Source: Pseudoalteromonas rubra (lineage in GTDB: Bacteria > Pseudomonadota > Gammaproteobacteria > Enterobacterales > Alteromonadaceae). Taken from it: 64,000 nt of DNA. The position numbers and the translations under genes were made by a program. This document shows, piece after piece, positions 53,599 to 62,739 of this stretch. The notes below the pieces were generated by a model. That model was not told where the DNA came from. It made no database searches and worked only from the letters and a program-made list of their open reading frames with translations. Each line of letters begins with the position of its first letter. Within the stretch, counting starts at the first letter, position 1. The DNA is taken from assembly GCF_000967655.1 (NCBI RefSeq), contig NZ_JXYA01000011.1:80400-144399 (forward strand). Reading direction: 5' to 3'.

Positions 53599-56334
53599 AT
53601 GAGAGTTATAAAAATAACTTTTGTTTGTAAATTGATAGTCGCCAGCCTGCTGGTGCATTTCAAAGCACACGCAACAACCGAGCCAGTTGCCGGTTACGAA
53701 TACAATACAAATTCAAACTTTACAGTAGCAGCCAATGAAAAGGCCAGTAGCGATTTCCTGATAGTCAACGGTGACTCAGAAACCACGGAGCTTACTTTTG
53801 AGCGCTTTGAGGTCAGCAATAAGCCTCTACTCATTAAACTTTCAAACACCAGTCAGGTTAAAACGATAGTGATCAATTCTCGCTATCTCAAGCTTAGAAA
53901 TAGTATTTCTATTATTGGTAAATCAGTAAACTTAATGTTTGTATCAACTGATGGAACTCTCGAGTGTACCCGCTGCGTTTTCGATAATGCGGAGCGGATC
54001 ACACTGGTGCATGGCTCTTACCAGCACTCGGATGGTGGTCTCATCAAAGGCCGCCAAGTTGATGGTAGTTTTGGGGGGAGCGCACTCAGCAGTAAACCCA
54101 CTCAAACAAAGTTACCAGTAAGAGGAGCAATAAGCGGCAGAATAACCACTAATGCATCCGGACGAGTGACGATTAACAACCTCAGTGCGCCAGGAGCACA
54201 CTCACTCGAAGTGATGGCCGACCACATTGTTACATCGGGGACGATTGATCTTAACCTGCGTGCACAACGCCATCCTCAGGGCGGGTTTATCTTTGCCGAA
54301 AATGGCAGCTATGTGCTTGGCTCGGGTGGGATTAATTTGTATCCAGGCAGACTGACCATTAAATACAGTGATCTGGATGTTCTGTCAGCGAGCACAAAAA
54401 ATGAGGTCTATCAGCCTGGCGGCATATTTAAGGCGGCGAGCATAGGTATCGTTGCTGCTCAGCCTGTCACTATTCCTTCAGCGACTGAATTGAATACCAT
54501 GTCCGATGCACTGGCAACCAGCACGCGCCAGGGGCATTTTCATGCGCCCGCTGAAGGTGTATTTATTCAGGTAGCTAAGCATGAAAGTGCTTTGCTGACA
54601 GTACGTGGCAAGCTTTACAGCGATAGGATCGTCACAACCAAAACAATTGGTGGTACAACTTTTAGTGCCGACGCGCGCATTATGGCGCAAACGGTAAAGG
54701 CTTTTGGGGATGATTACATACTTAATCATGGCTATATTGATGCAGACAACATAAAGGTTGACGCAGAACGATTCATTAATACTGGAACGCTAAATGGCTC
54801 TGAGGTGGTTATTGAAACCAATGGTGATGTGCACAATGCCTTTGGCGGAGTAATTACAGCGGGCAATCTCAGCGCAGTATTAACAAACGGTATGTTCACC
54901 AATGGCTCAAGAACAAACAGGTCAATCCAATCCGCAAGCATGCCTTTGATGGCGCCCTCTATCAGGGTCGACAGCACGAGTCACGGCCCCTATTCCCTTT
55001 ATGACCAGGCGGGAGTTATTCAAAGTCGATTGAGTGCCAAAATTCATGCAAACACGATAACAATCGCCGCCAAGGCCATTGAGAATATTAACCCTTATCA
55101 TATTTCCGAGCCGCGCGGGGTTGACTGGAGTAAAGGCATAAGGGTGAATACCGTACAGGCTGATCGGGTCTCGATTGCAGCTGAATCTTCACTGGCTTTG
55201 AAAGCGCAGGAGTACATTCGTAATACGTCAGCCATTATGCGCCTGAACCAGGCGGGTTTGTTCCAGATAGACACCCCGCTCATGTTTAATGACAGGTATC
55301 GTCTTGAAACCACCTCATATGTCGTTTCTCGTTTTGCTTATTCGGGAGAAAACCTGGGCAGTCACGATATTGTTGAACAAGGTCACGGTACTAAAATTTC
55401 GGCCTACTCGCCGCCAGGTCGGGTGATCAGTTTTGGCCGGTTTGATGTGGGTAGTAAAAATGTCCCTTCAACAAGACGACGTTTCGTGAATGCGTTTTCT
55501 TATATTGAATTGTTTGGAGAGGCGCGCTTTCAGAAGTTAGATCTTGAATCGATTGGCATTTTGCTAAATGAAAGCATAGTACAAGAGCATGTGAGCGCAC
55601 TTAGGCTATGCGTTGCTCATCGTATTTGTGACGGCGGGCAGTCCAATACTCATGTAACCACCTCAGTAGAAGGGGAAACGCTGCTATCGATACATGGCAA
55701 CGTATACGGTATTAATCCGAATGTTGACACGCAAAGCCAGTTTTCAAAGACAAACGTAGACTCTGATGATGACAACCTCAAAGAAAAAATTAACGAATAT
55801 TTTCAGCAATATGTCAGCAGAACAGATGAAGATACTTATCAGGGGTATTACGCACCACGGATCATTGATGAGGGCACGGTGGTTCTGGTGCATTTGTATC
55901 GATGTGACGGGTATCGAATCGTTGAGCATGGTCTGATTGAAGAAAGAAATTGCGATACATATGACACCTTGAGGGTGCCCCTGTCGACAGTGATAGGGTC
56001 TAATTCCGACGCAGATTTCGGCGGCACTGGATATACCTTTGCGGCACTGAGCGACGCCGCCAAACGTTATGCCAGTACACGTTTGCCAACCCGCTCTAAA
56101 GACTCTCGATGTGAACCACAAATCGGCAGTGACGTTCTGTATTCCTGTACCGCTCAAGGTTATCAGTATCAGGATGTTGTGGTGATTGGCGAAGGTGATC
56201 AGGTGACTATTCGTTATCACTACCAAATTTACATTGAAAAAACATGTGACACGAAATGTGACAACAAGCGTACGACTATCGCGGTTACACACAATTTAAC
56301 CGTCAATGTAACAGAACTCATGGCTGCGCAGTAA
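53599..56334 (+). CDS. filamentous-haemagglutinin-like secreted protein, first gene of the toxin locus
   Basis: A 911-residue exported protein. A signal peptide (LIVASLLVHFKAHA|TTE) is followed by a long beta-helix-like region (to about 560) with short N/G-rich turns (VTINNLSAPGAHSLEVMADHIV, NHGYIDADNIKVDAERFINTGTLNGSEVVIETNGDV), typical of FHA/CdiA-type proteins. The C-terminal 250 residues include several Cys (CVAHRICDGG, RCDG, CEPQ, CTAQG, CDTKCD) and are not recognised. It ends 12 bases before the toxin gene, whose ribosome-binding site is strong. It may provide the secretion or receptor-display part of a two-protein system. No TpsB/CdiB exporter gene is seen nearby. Confidence 0.75.
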   Translation: MRVIKITFVCKLIVASLLVHFKAHATTEPVAGYEYNTNSNFTVAANEKASSDFLIVNGDSETTELTFERFEVSNKPLLIKLSNTSQVKTIVINSRYLKLRNSISIIGKSVNLMFVSTDGTLECTRCVFDNAERITLVHGSYQHSDGGLIKGRQVDGSFGGSALSSKPTQTKLPVRGAISGRITTNASGRVTINNLSAPGAHSLEVMADHIVTSGTIDLNLRAQRHPQGGFIFAENGSYVLGSGGINLYPGRLTIKYSDLDVLSASTKNEVYQPGGIFKAASIGIVAAQPVTIPSATELNTMSDALATSTRQGHFHAPAEGVFIQVAKHESALLTVRGKLYSDRIVTTKTIGGTTFSADARIMAQTVKAFGDDYILNHGYIDADNIKVDAERFINTGTLNGSEVVIETNGDVHNAFGGVITAGNLSAVLTNGMFTNGSRTNRSIQSASMPLMAPSIRVDSTSHGPYSLYDQAGVIQSRLSAKIHANTITIAAKAIENINPYHISEPRGVDWSKGIRVNTVQADRVSIAAESSLALKAQEYIRNTSAIMRLNQAGLFQIDTPLMFNDRYRLETTSYVVSRFAYSGENLGSHDIVEQGHGTKISAYSPPGRVISFGRFDVGSKNVPSTRRRFVNAFSYIELFGEARFQKLDLESIGILLNESIVQEHVSALRLCVAHRICDGGQSNTHVTTSVEGETLLSIHGNVYGINPNVDTQSQFSKTNVDSDDDNLKEKINEYFQQYVSRTDEDTYQGYYAPRIIDEGTVVLVHLYRCDGYRIVEHGLIEERNCDTYDTLRVPLSTVIGSNSDADFGGTGYTFAALSDAAKRYASTRLPTRSKDSRCEPQIGSDVLYSCTAQGYQYQDVVVIGEGDQVTIRYHYQIYIEKTCDTKCDNKRTTIAVTHNLTVNVTELMAAQ

Positions 56335-56346
56335 AAGGAGGTCAGT

Positions 56347-59300
56347 ATGAACAAAAACGAGACACCAGATAAACCGGTCCCCTTTTACAAAAAGGCGATA
56401 GCCTATGTAAATATTTTTATGCTGCTGGGGCAGATGAGCTTACCGACCCTGGCATACGCTTACAATGCGTTTGATGGTATTGATGCGGCTCACATATTGA
56501 GAAGCTCACCTGAGTTTACCAGGGGCACAGAGTTTGGGCAGCCATTTTATATCAAGTCTGAGCATGTTGTTGAGCACCCTTTAAGCAGGTCAGTACAAAC
56601 GATTGCCGGGTTTCATGCTGTGCTAGCAGCCAATCGGGAACATGTCTTACCAAAGCCTCGCTTTACGCCTGCCATGTACGGTGTTATAGCTGTTCCCGTA
56701 ACGCGCCATCAAGTAGGAAAGCAAATTGGCGACCGCTTTGTACAGACGCGCCTGATCCGCTCCCAAATCTATGCCAAGCTGGACAGGAACATGATTTCGC
56801 CGGCCTATGCTGATGAAACCGACCAGATAATCCAGCTCTATCAAAATGCCTACGAGCTGGCTGGCAAAGGTGGCATAATCTTTGGTGAGAAAGTTTCCAA
56901 ATCTGTTTATGACAGCTTTGGCAAAGATTTTATCTGGCCTGAATTTAGAGAAATTAACGGAGAGCAAGTGCTGTCTCCGGTTGTACACCTCAGTGCAGAT
57001 ACATTGAAAACGCGATCCGTTAACGGACACCTGGCCGAATTTACCGGTAGTGATGTCAACTTCAGAGATATTACCGTCAATAGCGGTACTTTACGCATCG
57101 GCAAAAATACCTATCTGAGAACCGCCCGCGATTTAACTGTCAACCCAGGCGCACAAGTGGCCTCAGACGGCGACCTGAACCTGTTTGTTGGCGGCACGCT
57201 CAGAAACCACTCCGGTAACCTCAGCGCCGCACAAAATGTGCAGATTATTGCCGGGCAGTATGAACAAAAAACCCTGGTACACCGCTTTTCAAATCGCTAT
57301 GAGCAAGGCACCCGATTTGGCCAGGTAGCGTCTGTGAATGGCGAGAACATCAGCATTTACAGTATGGACGACATTGTTGTTCAGGGTGGCACCATCAATG
57401 GCAATAACATCAGCCTGCGTGCCGATGGCAATATTCGTTTGCTCTCTCAGCAAACCAGCTACGTGAACAACGCGCCTGTTGGCAAATACGACCACACAAG
57501 CAGTGAAATTGAACACCTGACCACTAAACTCTCCGCCAACGACAGCATTTACCTGATGGCCTCCGGTGCGATTGAGCTTAAAGCCGCAGAGCTGCATGCC
57601 GATCAGGGAGTGATAGATATTCTGGCGGGCCAGGGTGTGTATATTCTGAATGAGTTTAACCAGTCACAGAGCAACAAAAGTGGCAAGTGGGGCAAAACCA
57701 CAGAAGAAGAGCAAGAGTTCCAGACTATTGCTATCCGCTCAGCGCTGGAGGCCGGTAAAGGTGTTCGAATTGCCTCTGAGTTTGGTGATATCACCTTAAA
57801 GGCCACAAAAATAACCTCAGGCACCGGCACCAGTATTGATGCCCGCAACGGCCGGGTAAACCTGCTACTGGCCACAGAGCAGGACCATTACTTCTATAAC
57901 AAGGTCAAAAAAGGCACCTGGAAAATCAAGACCGAAACCAAACAGGATGAGGTCGATACAGCGGTATACAACCAGATCATCGGCGGCGTTAAGGTCAATG
58001 CCACCCATGGTATTACGCTGGAGCTGGGGCAGTATGAGGGAGAGACACTCCAGGATACACTGAACGCATTTAGCGGTGATGAAAGCCTAAGCTGGATGTC
58101 AGACCTGCATAACGACCCGGAGTTTGCAGGCAACATCGACATTGCTTATAAAACGCTGGTTGAAATTCACAAGCATGAAAAGAAAAGCACCCTCAGCCCC
58201 GCAGCCATGGCCATTATAGCCATTGCGGTATCTGTGGCGATGGGGCCGGCTGGTGCAGGGTGGATTGGTACTGGCACTAATGCGATTGGTCCTGCGTTAA
58301 ATGGTATGATCTCAGGTGCTGCTATGCAGGCCGGTGCAGTAACTCTGGCCACTCAGGCTGCAACCAGTATCGCCAATGGTGAAGGCCTCGACGGCGCGAT
58401 GAAGAAAATCTATTCCAGCGAAGGCTTACGCTCTCTTGCTATTTCTATGGCAACTGCGGGTGTTCTGAACAGCGAAGCGTTCACTAACTCTCCATTCTTC
58501 GGCAACGCGGATGTAGGGTCTGTGTTTTTTGAAAGTCAGCAAGCCATTGATATCGCCAATCAGGCGACACAAGCACTGGTGACGTCCACTGTCAGGGCAG
58601 GAATATCGACCATTATTAATGGCGGCGATCTGGCCAGCTTCAAAGATCAGTTCGTAAGCTCACTGGGCACATTTGCCGTAAATGAACTCAGTAAAACGAT
58701 GGCTGAGCAGATCAAGGCTGCTGATTTTGATACCGCAATAAAGTATGTCGCCCATGCAGCTGCGGGTTGCGTTATTGGGCTGGCAACCGCTGAAGCCCAG
58801 AACCAGTCGGGCTCTTCAAAATCATGTGGTTCAGGCGCGCTGGGTGGCGTGGTTGGAGAATATGTTGGTGAACTCACTCGCGAAGAAATTGAAGCTCGAA
58901 TTGAGAAAGTAAAGGGAACGCTGGGTACGTCACTTAATTACGCCAACGATCCCGATTTAACACCGGAAGACATTCTCAGCTATTGGCAGACTCAACAAGC
59001 GGAGATATTGAACTTAAGAGCTGCGGGTATTGATATCGCCAAGCTGATGGGTGGCCTGTCTGCGTTATTACTCAATGCCGATGTTAATATCGCTGCTAAT
59101 GCATCTGAAAATGCTGCAGAACATAACGCGCTGGGCGCTGTTGATAAATTAGTTAAAGCACTTGGCAAGGTTGGGGCTGGCATTGTTGTTGGCATGCGTA
59201 TCGTTGATACCGTGGATACCGGCAGGGCACTGATTAAATTTGGTAAAGCACTTAAAAAAGGCGACAAAGCCGAAGCTGCCGACATGTTAGCCGAGCTGGC

Positions 59301-59985
59301 AGCCGACGGATTAATTGATTTAACACTCGACAGGTTGATCCCCGGTAATAAGCATTTTGAGAAAGCCATTCAGAAGCTCAGAGAAAAAGGCAAGCACCTT
59401 TGGGCAGACGACTTAGAACATTATGCAAAGAATGCTCCCGGCGGAGAACTAAAAGGCACGCTGGAACCCGGCAAATACTCAGCCCCAAAATCAGATGTCC
59501 CTATCGATCCCTGGCTGCAAGGGGTGGATACTAGTAAGGCATTTAGTGGGACTACGGGGAAACATGAATCTTTAAAAAAGAAGTTTTCCAATAGAGGATC
59601 TGATGAGGATGTACATCATGTTATTCCTTGGACATTTGGATCAACTAATAAGCATCCTTTAATCGATGAGTTGAACTTTAATTTAAACGACATGTTGAAT
59701 GGTAAGGTAATCAAAGCAGATAGAGCTAATAAAAGCGATGTGAAGCCCAAAAATCAATTACACGGGGCTCACCCTGCATATACTAAAGCGATGTTAGAGA
59801 TGTTAAACAGAATACATGGTTCAAAGCAGACAAAGGAAGTAAAGAAAGAGATGCTGATAGAGGTTATTGAGCGTGCTAAAATTCACCTTGAAATGAATGA
59901 ACCGCCATTAATGAAAAAGCATGGCTCAACAGTTGAAAAATGGATAAAGGTTTTGGAGCCTGCAATCAATCGGAGAACGGGGTAA
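56347..59985 (+). CDS. CdiA-like polymorphic toxin with C-terminal AHH-type nuclease domain
   Basis: A 1212-residue protein, ribosome-binding AAGGAGG before the ATG. An N-terminal signal (residues 14-38, LPTLAYA|YN) is followed by haemagglutinin-like beta-helix repeats (about 210-560), then a Gly/Ala-rich helical hydrophobic part (about 595-720: AMAIIAIAVSVAMGPAGAGW) like the pretoxin region of CdiA proteins. The C-terminal ~140 residues are the toxin: VHHVIPW with His1090-His1091 and LHGAHPAY at 1138-1145 match the AHH branch of HNH/ENDO VII nucleases. DNA becomes visibly AT-rich from about 59,550, at the toxin border, so the tail was probably acquired separately. The stop overlaps the immunity start by one base. 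Confidence 0.85.
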   Translation: MNKNETPDKPVPFYKKAIAYVNIFMLLGQMSLPTLAYAYNAFDGIDAAHILRSSPEFTRGTEFGQPFYIKSEHVVEHPLSRSVQTIAGFHAVLAANREHVLPKPRFTPAMYGVIAVPVTRHQVGKQIGDRFVQTRLIRSQIYAKLDRNMISPAYADETDQIIQLYQNAYELAGKGGIIFGEKVSKSVYDSFGKDFIWPEFREINGEQVLSPVVHLSADTLKTRSVNGHLAEFTGSDVNFRDITVNSGTLRIGKNTYLRTARDLTVNPGAQVASDGDLNLFVGGTLRNHSGNLSAAQNVQIIAGQYEQKTLVHRFSNRYEQGTRFGQVASVNGENISIYSMDDIVVQGGTINGNNISLRADGNIRLLSQQTSYVNNAPVGKYDHTSSEIEHLTTKLSANDSIYLMASGAIELKAAELHADQGVIDILAGQGVYILNEFNQSQSNKSGKWGKTTEEEQEFQTIAIRSALEAGKGVRIASEFGDITLKATKITSGTGTSIDARNGRVNLLLATEQDHYFYNKVKKGTWKIKTETKQDEVDTAVYNQIIGGVKVNATHGITLELGQYEGETLQDTLNAFSGDESLSWMSDLHNDPEFAGNIDIAYKTLVEIHKHEKKSTLSPAAMAIIAIAVSVAMGPAGAGWIGTGTNAIGPALNGMISGAAMQAGAVTLATQAATSIANGEGLDGAMKKIYSSEGLRSLAISMATAGVLNSEAFTNSPFFGNADVGSVFFESQQAIDIANQATQALVTSTVRAGISTIINGGDLASFKDQFVSSLGTFAVNELSKTMAEQIKAADFDTAIKYVAHAAAGCVIGLATAEAQNQSGSSKSCGSGALGGVVGEYVGELTREEIEARIEKVKGTLGTSLNYANDPDLTPEDILSYWQTQQAEILNLRAAGIDIAKLMGGLSALLLNADVNIAANASENAAEHNALGAVDKLVKALGKVGAGIVVGMRIVDTVDTGRALIKFGKALKKGDKAEAADMLAELAADGLIDLTLDRLIPGNKHFEKAIQKLREKGKHLWADDLEHYAKNAPGGELKGTLEPGKYSAPKSDVPIDPWLQGVDTSKAFSGTTGKHESLKKKFSNRGSDEDVHHVIPWTFGSTNKHPLIDELNFNLNDMLNGKVIKADRANKSDVKPKNQLHGAHPAYTKAMLEMLNRIHGSKQTKEVKKEMLIEVIERAKIHLEMNEPPLMKKHGSTVEKWIKVLEPAINRRTG

Positions 59986-60653
59986 TGCTGCTAGACTATC
60001 AAGAAATAGGGTCTGATTCGGTAAAACGAGAACTGGGCCTGGTTCAACAGGTTTACACGCAAGACGTCTTTTTGAAAGGTCTTTTCTTGGGAGCTCGTTT
60101 ACCCGAAGATCTTGAAGGGTTTAGAGTTTTTAAAGATCCCATAAATTTGGATATGCGAATTCAAACTCCTGATTATTGCTATGATGAGCCAGAAAAATGG
60201 GATTTTCAGCATTTCACATCCATTTTAGAATGGAACGAAGGAGATCCAAGTTTATATTTTAGATTTTATGATAACTACGATGATGTTCTGGCAATACAGA
60301 AGGAATACAAAAAAATACTGTACGGTTTTGCAGATGACTTCTATGAACCTATTGTAAATAGAATCCAAAAGTTTAGGACAAATGATCAGGATGATGCGAT
60401 GAAAAAGAAATACTCACTAACAAGTACCAATTTAGAATATATATATGCGGATTTGATTCCGAACATTGTTTTAGATCATTTTGTTAGGATCGTTGATATC
60501 GTGATATTTGGAGGCCTTGAGCGCTCACCTATATGCAAAAGGTTACTCGATTGCTACCGGCTTGGTGGTATGCCGGGTGGCTGGGTTGGCCCTTTACCTG
60601 AAGATGGCGGGACACCAGAGCAATGCATGGAGCTATATCATCTCGGTGAATAG
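59985..60653 (+). CDS. candidate immunity protein for the AHH toxin
   Basis: A 222-residue cytoplasmic protein starting at the ATG that shares its A with the toxin stop codon (TAATG). It has no signal or membrane segment and is rich in acidic and aromatic residues (DEPEKWDFQHF, FRFYDNYDDVLA), as expected for a protein that covers a basic nuclease. The family is not recognised by me, but the position directly after the toxin tail is where CdiI-type immunity genes lie. AT-rich like the toxin module. A truncated second copy follows at 60753. Confidence 0.8.
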   Translation: MLLDYQEIGSDSVKRELGLVQQVYTQDVFLKGLFLGARLPEDLEGFRVFKDPINLDMRIQTPDYCYDEPEKWDFQHFTSILEWNEGDPSLYFRFYDNYDDVLAIQKEYKKILYGFADDFYEPIVNRIQKFRTNDQDDAMKKKYSLTSTNLEYIYADLIPNIVLDHFVRIVDIVIFGGLERSPICKRLLDCYRLGGMPGGWVGPLPEDGGTPEQCMELYHLGE

Positions 60654-60669
60654 CATAATCACTTTAGCG

Positions 60670-60730
60670 TCACTGGTGGTAAGTAGATTTGGGTTATTGT
60701 CTTCCGATTTGACCAACTTATCACCAGTGA
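60670..60730. repeat. 14-bp inverted repeat
   Basis: TCACTGGTGGTAAG (60670-60683) pairs with CTTATCACCAGTGA (60717-60730) with a single G-U position and a 33-base loop. It lies between the intact and truncated immunity genes. It may be a terminator-like or recombination-associated structure. Confidence 0.5.
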
Positions 60731-60752
60731 GACAGGGTAAGGAAAGCTAGCG

Positions 60753-61076
60753 ATGCTGCTCAATTATCAAGAAATAGAATCTGATTCGGTAGAACGAGAA
60801 CTGGGCTTGGTTCAACAGATTTACACTCAAGACGCCTTTTTGAAAGGCCTTTTTTTGGGAGCTCATTTACCCAAAAATCTTGAAGGGTTCCGAATATTTA
60901 AAGACCCAATTAATTTGGATTTTCGCATTCTGACACCTGACTATTGTAACGATGAACCGGAGAAGTGGGAGCTTCAGAATCTTCCATATATTTTGGATGA
61001 TGAGCAAGGAAGAGTTACGTCTGAGGGTGTATATTCAGATTTCAACTATAGATTAGCTGTACAGGAAAAGGGATAG
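60753..61076 (+). pseudogene. truncated duplicate of the immunity gene
   Basis: Codes for 107 residues. The first ~75 match the start of the intact immunity protein closely (MLLNYQEIESDSVERELGLVQQ against MLLDYQEIGSDSVKRELGLVQQ, in parts), then similarity fades and the frame ends eight bases before the left end of the transposase element. The copy therefore lacks the second half of the protein. The ribosome-binding AAGGAAAG is present, so a short product could be made, but its ability to protect is doubtful. Confidence 0.75.
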
Positions 61077-61084
61077 AGTTACAT

Positions 61085-62369
61085 AGACACCCACCCCAAA
61101 ACTGGCGTACAGAATGTGCGCCGTCTACCTTTAGGTAATACTCAATGGATGAGGATAATGGACTATGCCAATAGCAAGGAAGCGGCAGGTTAGCCTATCG
61201 GATACCAAATACTACCACTGTATTTCACGTTGTGTACGACGCGCATTTTTATGTGGTGAAGACCGCTTAACGGGCAAGTCATATGAGCATCGCCGGGACT
61301 GGGTAGAAGAAAAACTACTGGCTCTCGCCAAGGTGTTTTGTATTGATGTGAGTGGCTATGCAGTGATGAGCAACCACACGCACATTGTACTGTATGTGGA
61401 TGATAACAAAGCGCAAAGACTGACTGATAAAGCGATAGTTATTCGCTGGCATAAGCTGTTTAAAGGTAACTGGCTGACGCAAAAATACATCAATGGCGAT
61501 GAACTGAGTGTGTCGGAGCAGCGCATGCTAGCGGATGATATTGCTGAATTCAGATTACGGCTTGCGAGTATCAGCTGGTTTATGCGGGTGCTCAATGAAG
61601 ACATTGCCCGCAGAGCCAATAAAGAAGATGGTTGTACAGGCCGGTTTTGGGAAGGAAGATTCAAATCACAGGCATTACTGGATGAAGCGGCGCTGGCTGC
61701 ATGCATGGCTTATGTTGACCTGAATCCAGTCAGAGCCAAAATGGCAGAAACACCGGAAACTTCAAACTATACCAGTATCAAAAAACGCATTGAGTTCGCA
61801 CGCCAGGGCAAGCAACCGAAAAGCTTGCGGCGCTTTGCAGGCAATTCAGGAGCAAATATGCCAAGTGGGCTGCCGTTTGACCTGACTTACTACATTCAGC
61901 TAGTTGAACTCACAGGTCGGTGCATACGTGCAGATAAACAAGGTTACATCAGCGATAGCCAGCCACTGTTGGCAAGACTACAAATAGAGCCAGATAACTG
62001 GCTAAAACTCACCACACAGTTTACCAAGGTATTTCATGGGGCAGTTGGGCGAAAGCAAGCGGTGACAGATTTCTGTGAGCATCTTCATAAAAAGAGAAGA
62101 GCCAATCTAACTCAGAGTGAGCAATTGCTGGGCTAACAGTGTTCATTTGATGGAATTTCGACTCATCCAAACTCAGGTCTGGGTGCGTATTCGCATTGTT
62201 CTAACCTGACTACTTTCACTGCTCAGAGCGTGCACGAAGCAAGAGGCCTGATAATTTTACATTTCCAAGCTGAACCTGCCTACCTGCTGTATTGCTAACT
62301 TAAACGATAGTGGTGCACTTCAAGTTGAACCTACCTCGGGTTCGGCTCTGTAGTTTAGGGTGGGTGTCT
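61085..62369 (+). mobile_element. REP-associated transposase element, complete copy
   Basis: The element runs from AGACACCCACCC (61085-61096) to its inverted copy GGGTGGGTGTCT (62358-62369) and encloses one Y1-type transposase gene. The left 80 bases upstream of the gene and the right 230 bases downstream recur elsewhere in the window. It sits directly after the truncated immunity gene and probably broke it. Confidence 0.75.
61165..62136 (+). CDS. REP-associated tyrosine transposase (Y1_Tnp family)
   Basis: A 323-residue HUH-type single-strand transposase. The metal-binding histidines are His71 and His73 (SNHTHIVL). The family block GRFWEGRFKSQALLD...AYVDLNPVRA follows; a Tyr in that region is the likely nucleophile. 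The start MPIARKRQVSL and YYHCISRCVRRAFLCG are diagnostic of the marine RAYT group. These enzymes cut at REP hairpins and can mobilise them; the REP-like repeats at 44 kb may or may not be their substrates. Full length, no frameshift. Confidence 0.93.
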   Translation: MPIARKRQVSLSDTKYYHCISRCVRRAFLCGEDRLTGKSYEHRRDWVEEKLLALAKVFCIDVSGYAVMSNHTHIVLYVDDNKAQRLTDKAIVIRWHKLFKGNWLTQKYINGDELSVSEQRMLADDIAEFRLRLASISWFMRVLNEDIARRANKEDGCTGRFWEGRFKSQALLDEAALAACMAYVDLNPVRAKMAETPETSNYTSIKKRIEFARQGKQPKSLRRFAGNSGANMPSGLPFDLTYYIQLVELTGRCIRADKQGYISDSQPLLARLQIEPDNWLKLTTQFTKVFHGAVGRKQAVTDFCEHLHKKRRANLTQSEQLLG

Positions 62370-62379
62370 TCGGTTTTCC
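62219..62379. repeat. right-end repeat of the RAYT element, copy 1
   Basis: Begins CTGCTCAGAGCG and ends TCGGTTTTCC just past the right terminal inverted repeat. The same 160-base unit recurs at 62397. Confidence 0.8.
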
Positions 62380-62396
62380 GCGTTCGGTTTTCCGCG

Positions 62397-62558
62397 CTGC
62401 TCAGAGCGTGCACGAAGCAAGAGGCCTGATAATTTTACATTTCCAAGCTGAACCTGCCTACCTGCTGCATCGCTAACTTAAACGATAGTGGTGCACTTCA
62501 ATTTAGAACATAGCTCGGGTTCGGCTCTGTAGTTTAGGGTGGGTGTCTTCGGTTTTCC
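62397..62558. repeat. right-end repeat of the RAYT element, copy 2
   Basis: Matches copy 1 over about 160 bases with a few changes and one indel (CAATTTAGAACATAG against CAAGTTGAACCTAC). It ends at a second GGGTGGGTGTCT (62537-62548), so a second element end without its own gene is present. Confidence 0.8.
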
Positions 62559-62738
62559 CCAGATCCATTTTCTCTTAATGTTAGAATACCAACAGGTAAT
62601 GAACAAGGTGCAAACGAACTTTGGATACCAGGTGGTAAGGTCACGAACGGAAATCATGAAGCGCTTGTAGATGAAATACCGATAGGGCAGTATATGGAGA
62701 TATCGTGGTCGGAAGTATTGAAAAAATTTGGAGATTAG
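62559..62738 (+). pseudogene. orphan C-terminal toxin fragment
   Basis: A 59-codon frame reads in part PDPFSLNVRIPTG, NELWIPGGKVTNGNHEALVD and ends VLKKFGD. It has no start codon of its own; the frame begins at the right end of the RAYT element. A GAN-ELWIPGGK type block is seen near the ends of several CDI and polymorphic toxins. The small gene immediately after it with good spacing supports a displaced toxin-tail/immunity cassette. Family name not assigned. Confidence 0.55.
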
Positions 62739-62739
62739 A

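Noticed and set aside
60508..60750. 80-codon frame overlapping the end of the immunity gene
   Set aside because: Out of frame with the conserved gene and without a ribosome-binding site; it is a shadow of coding sequence.
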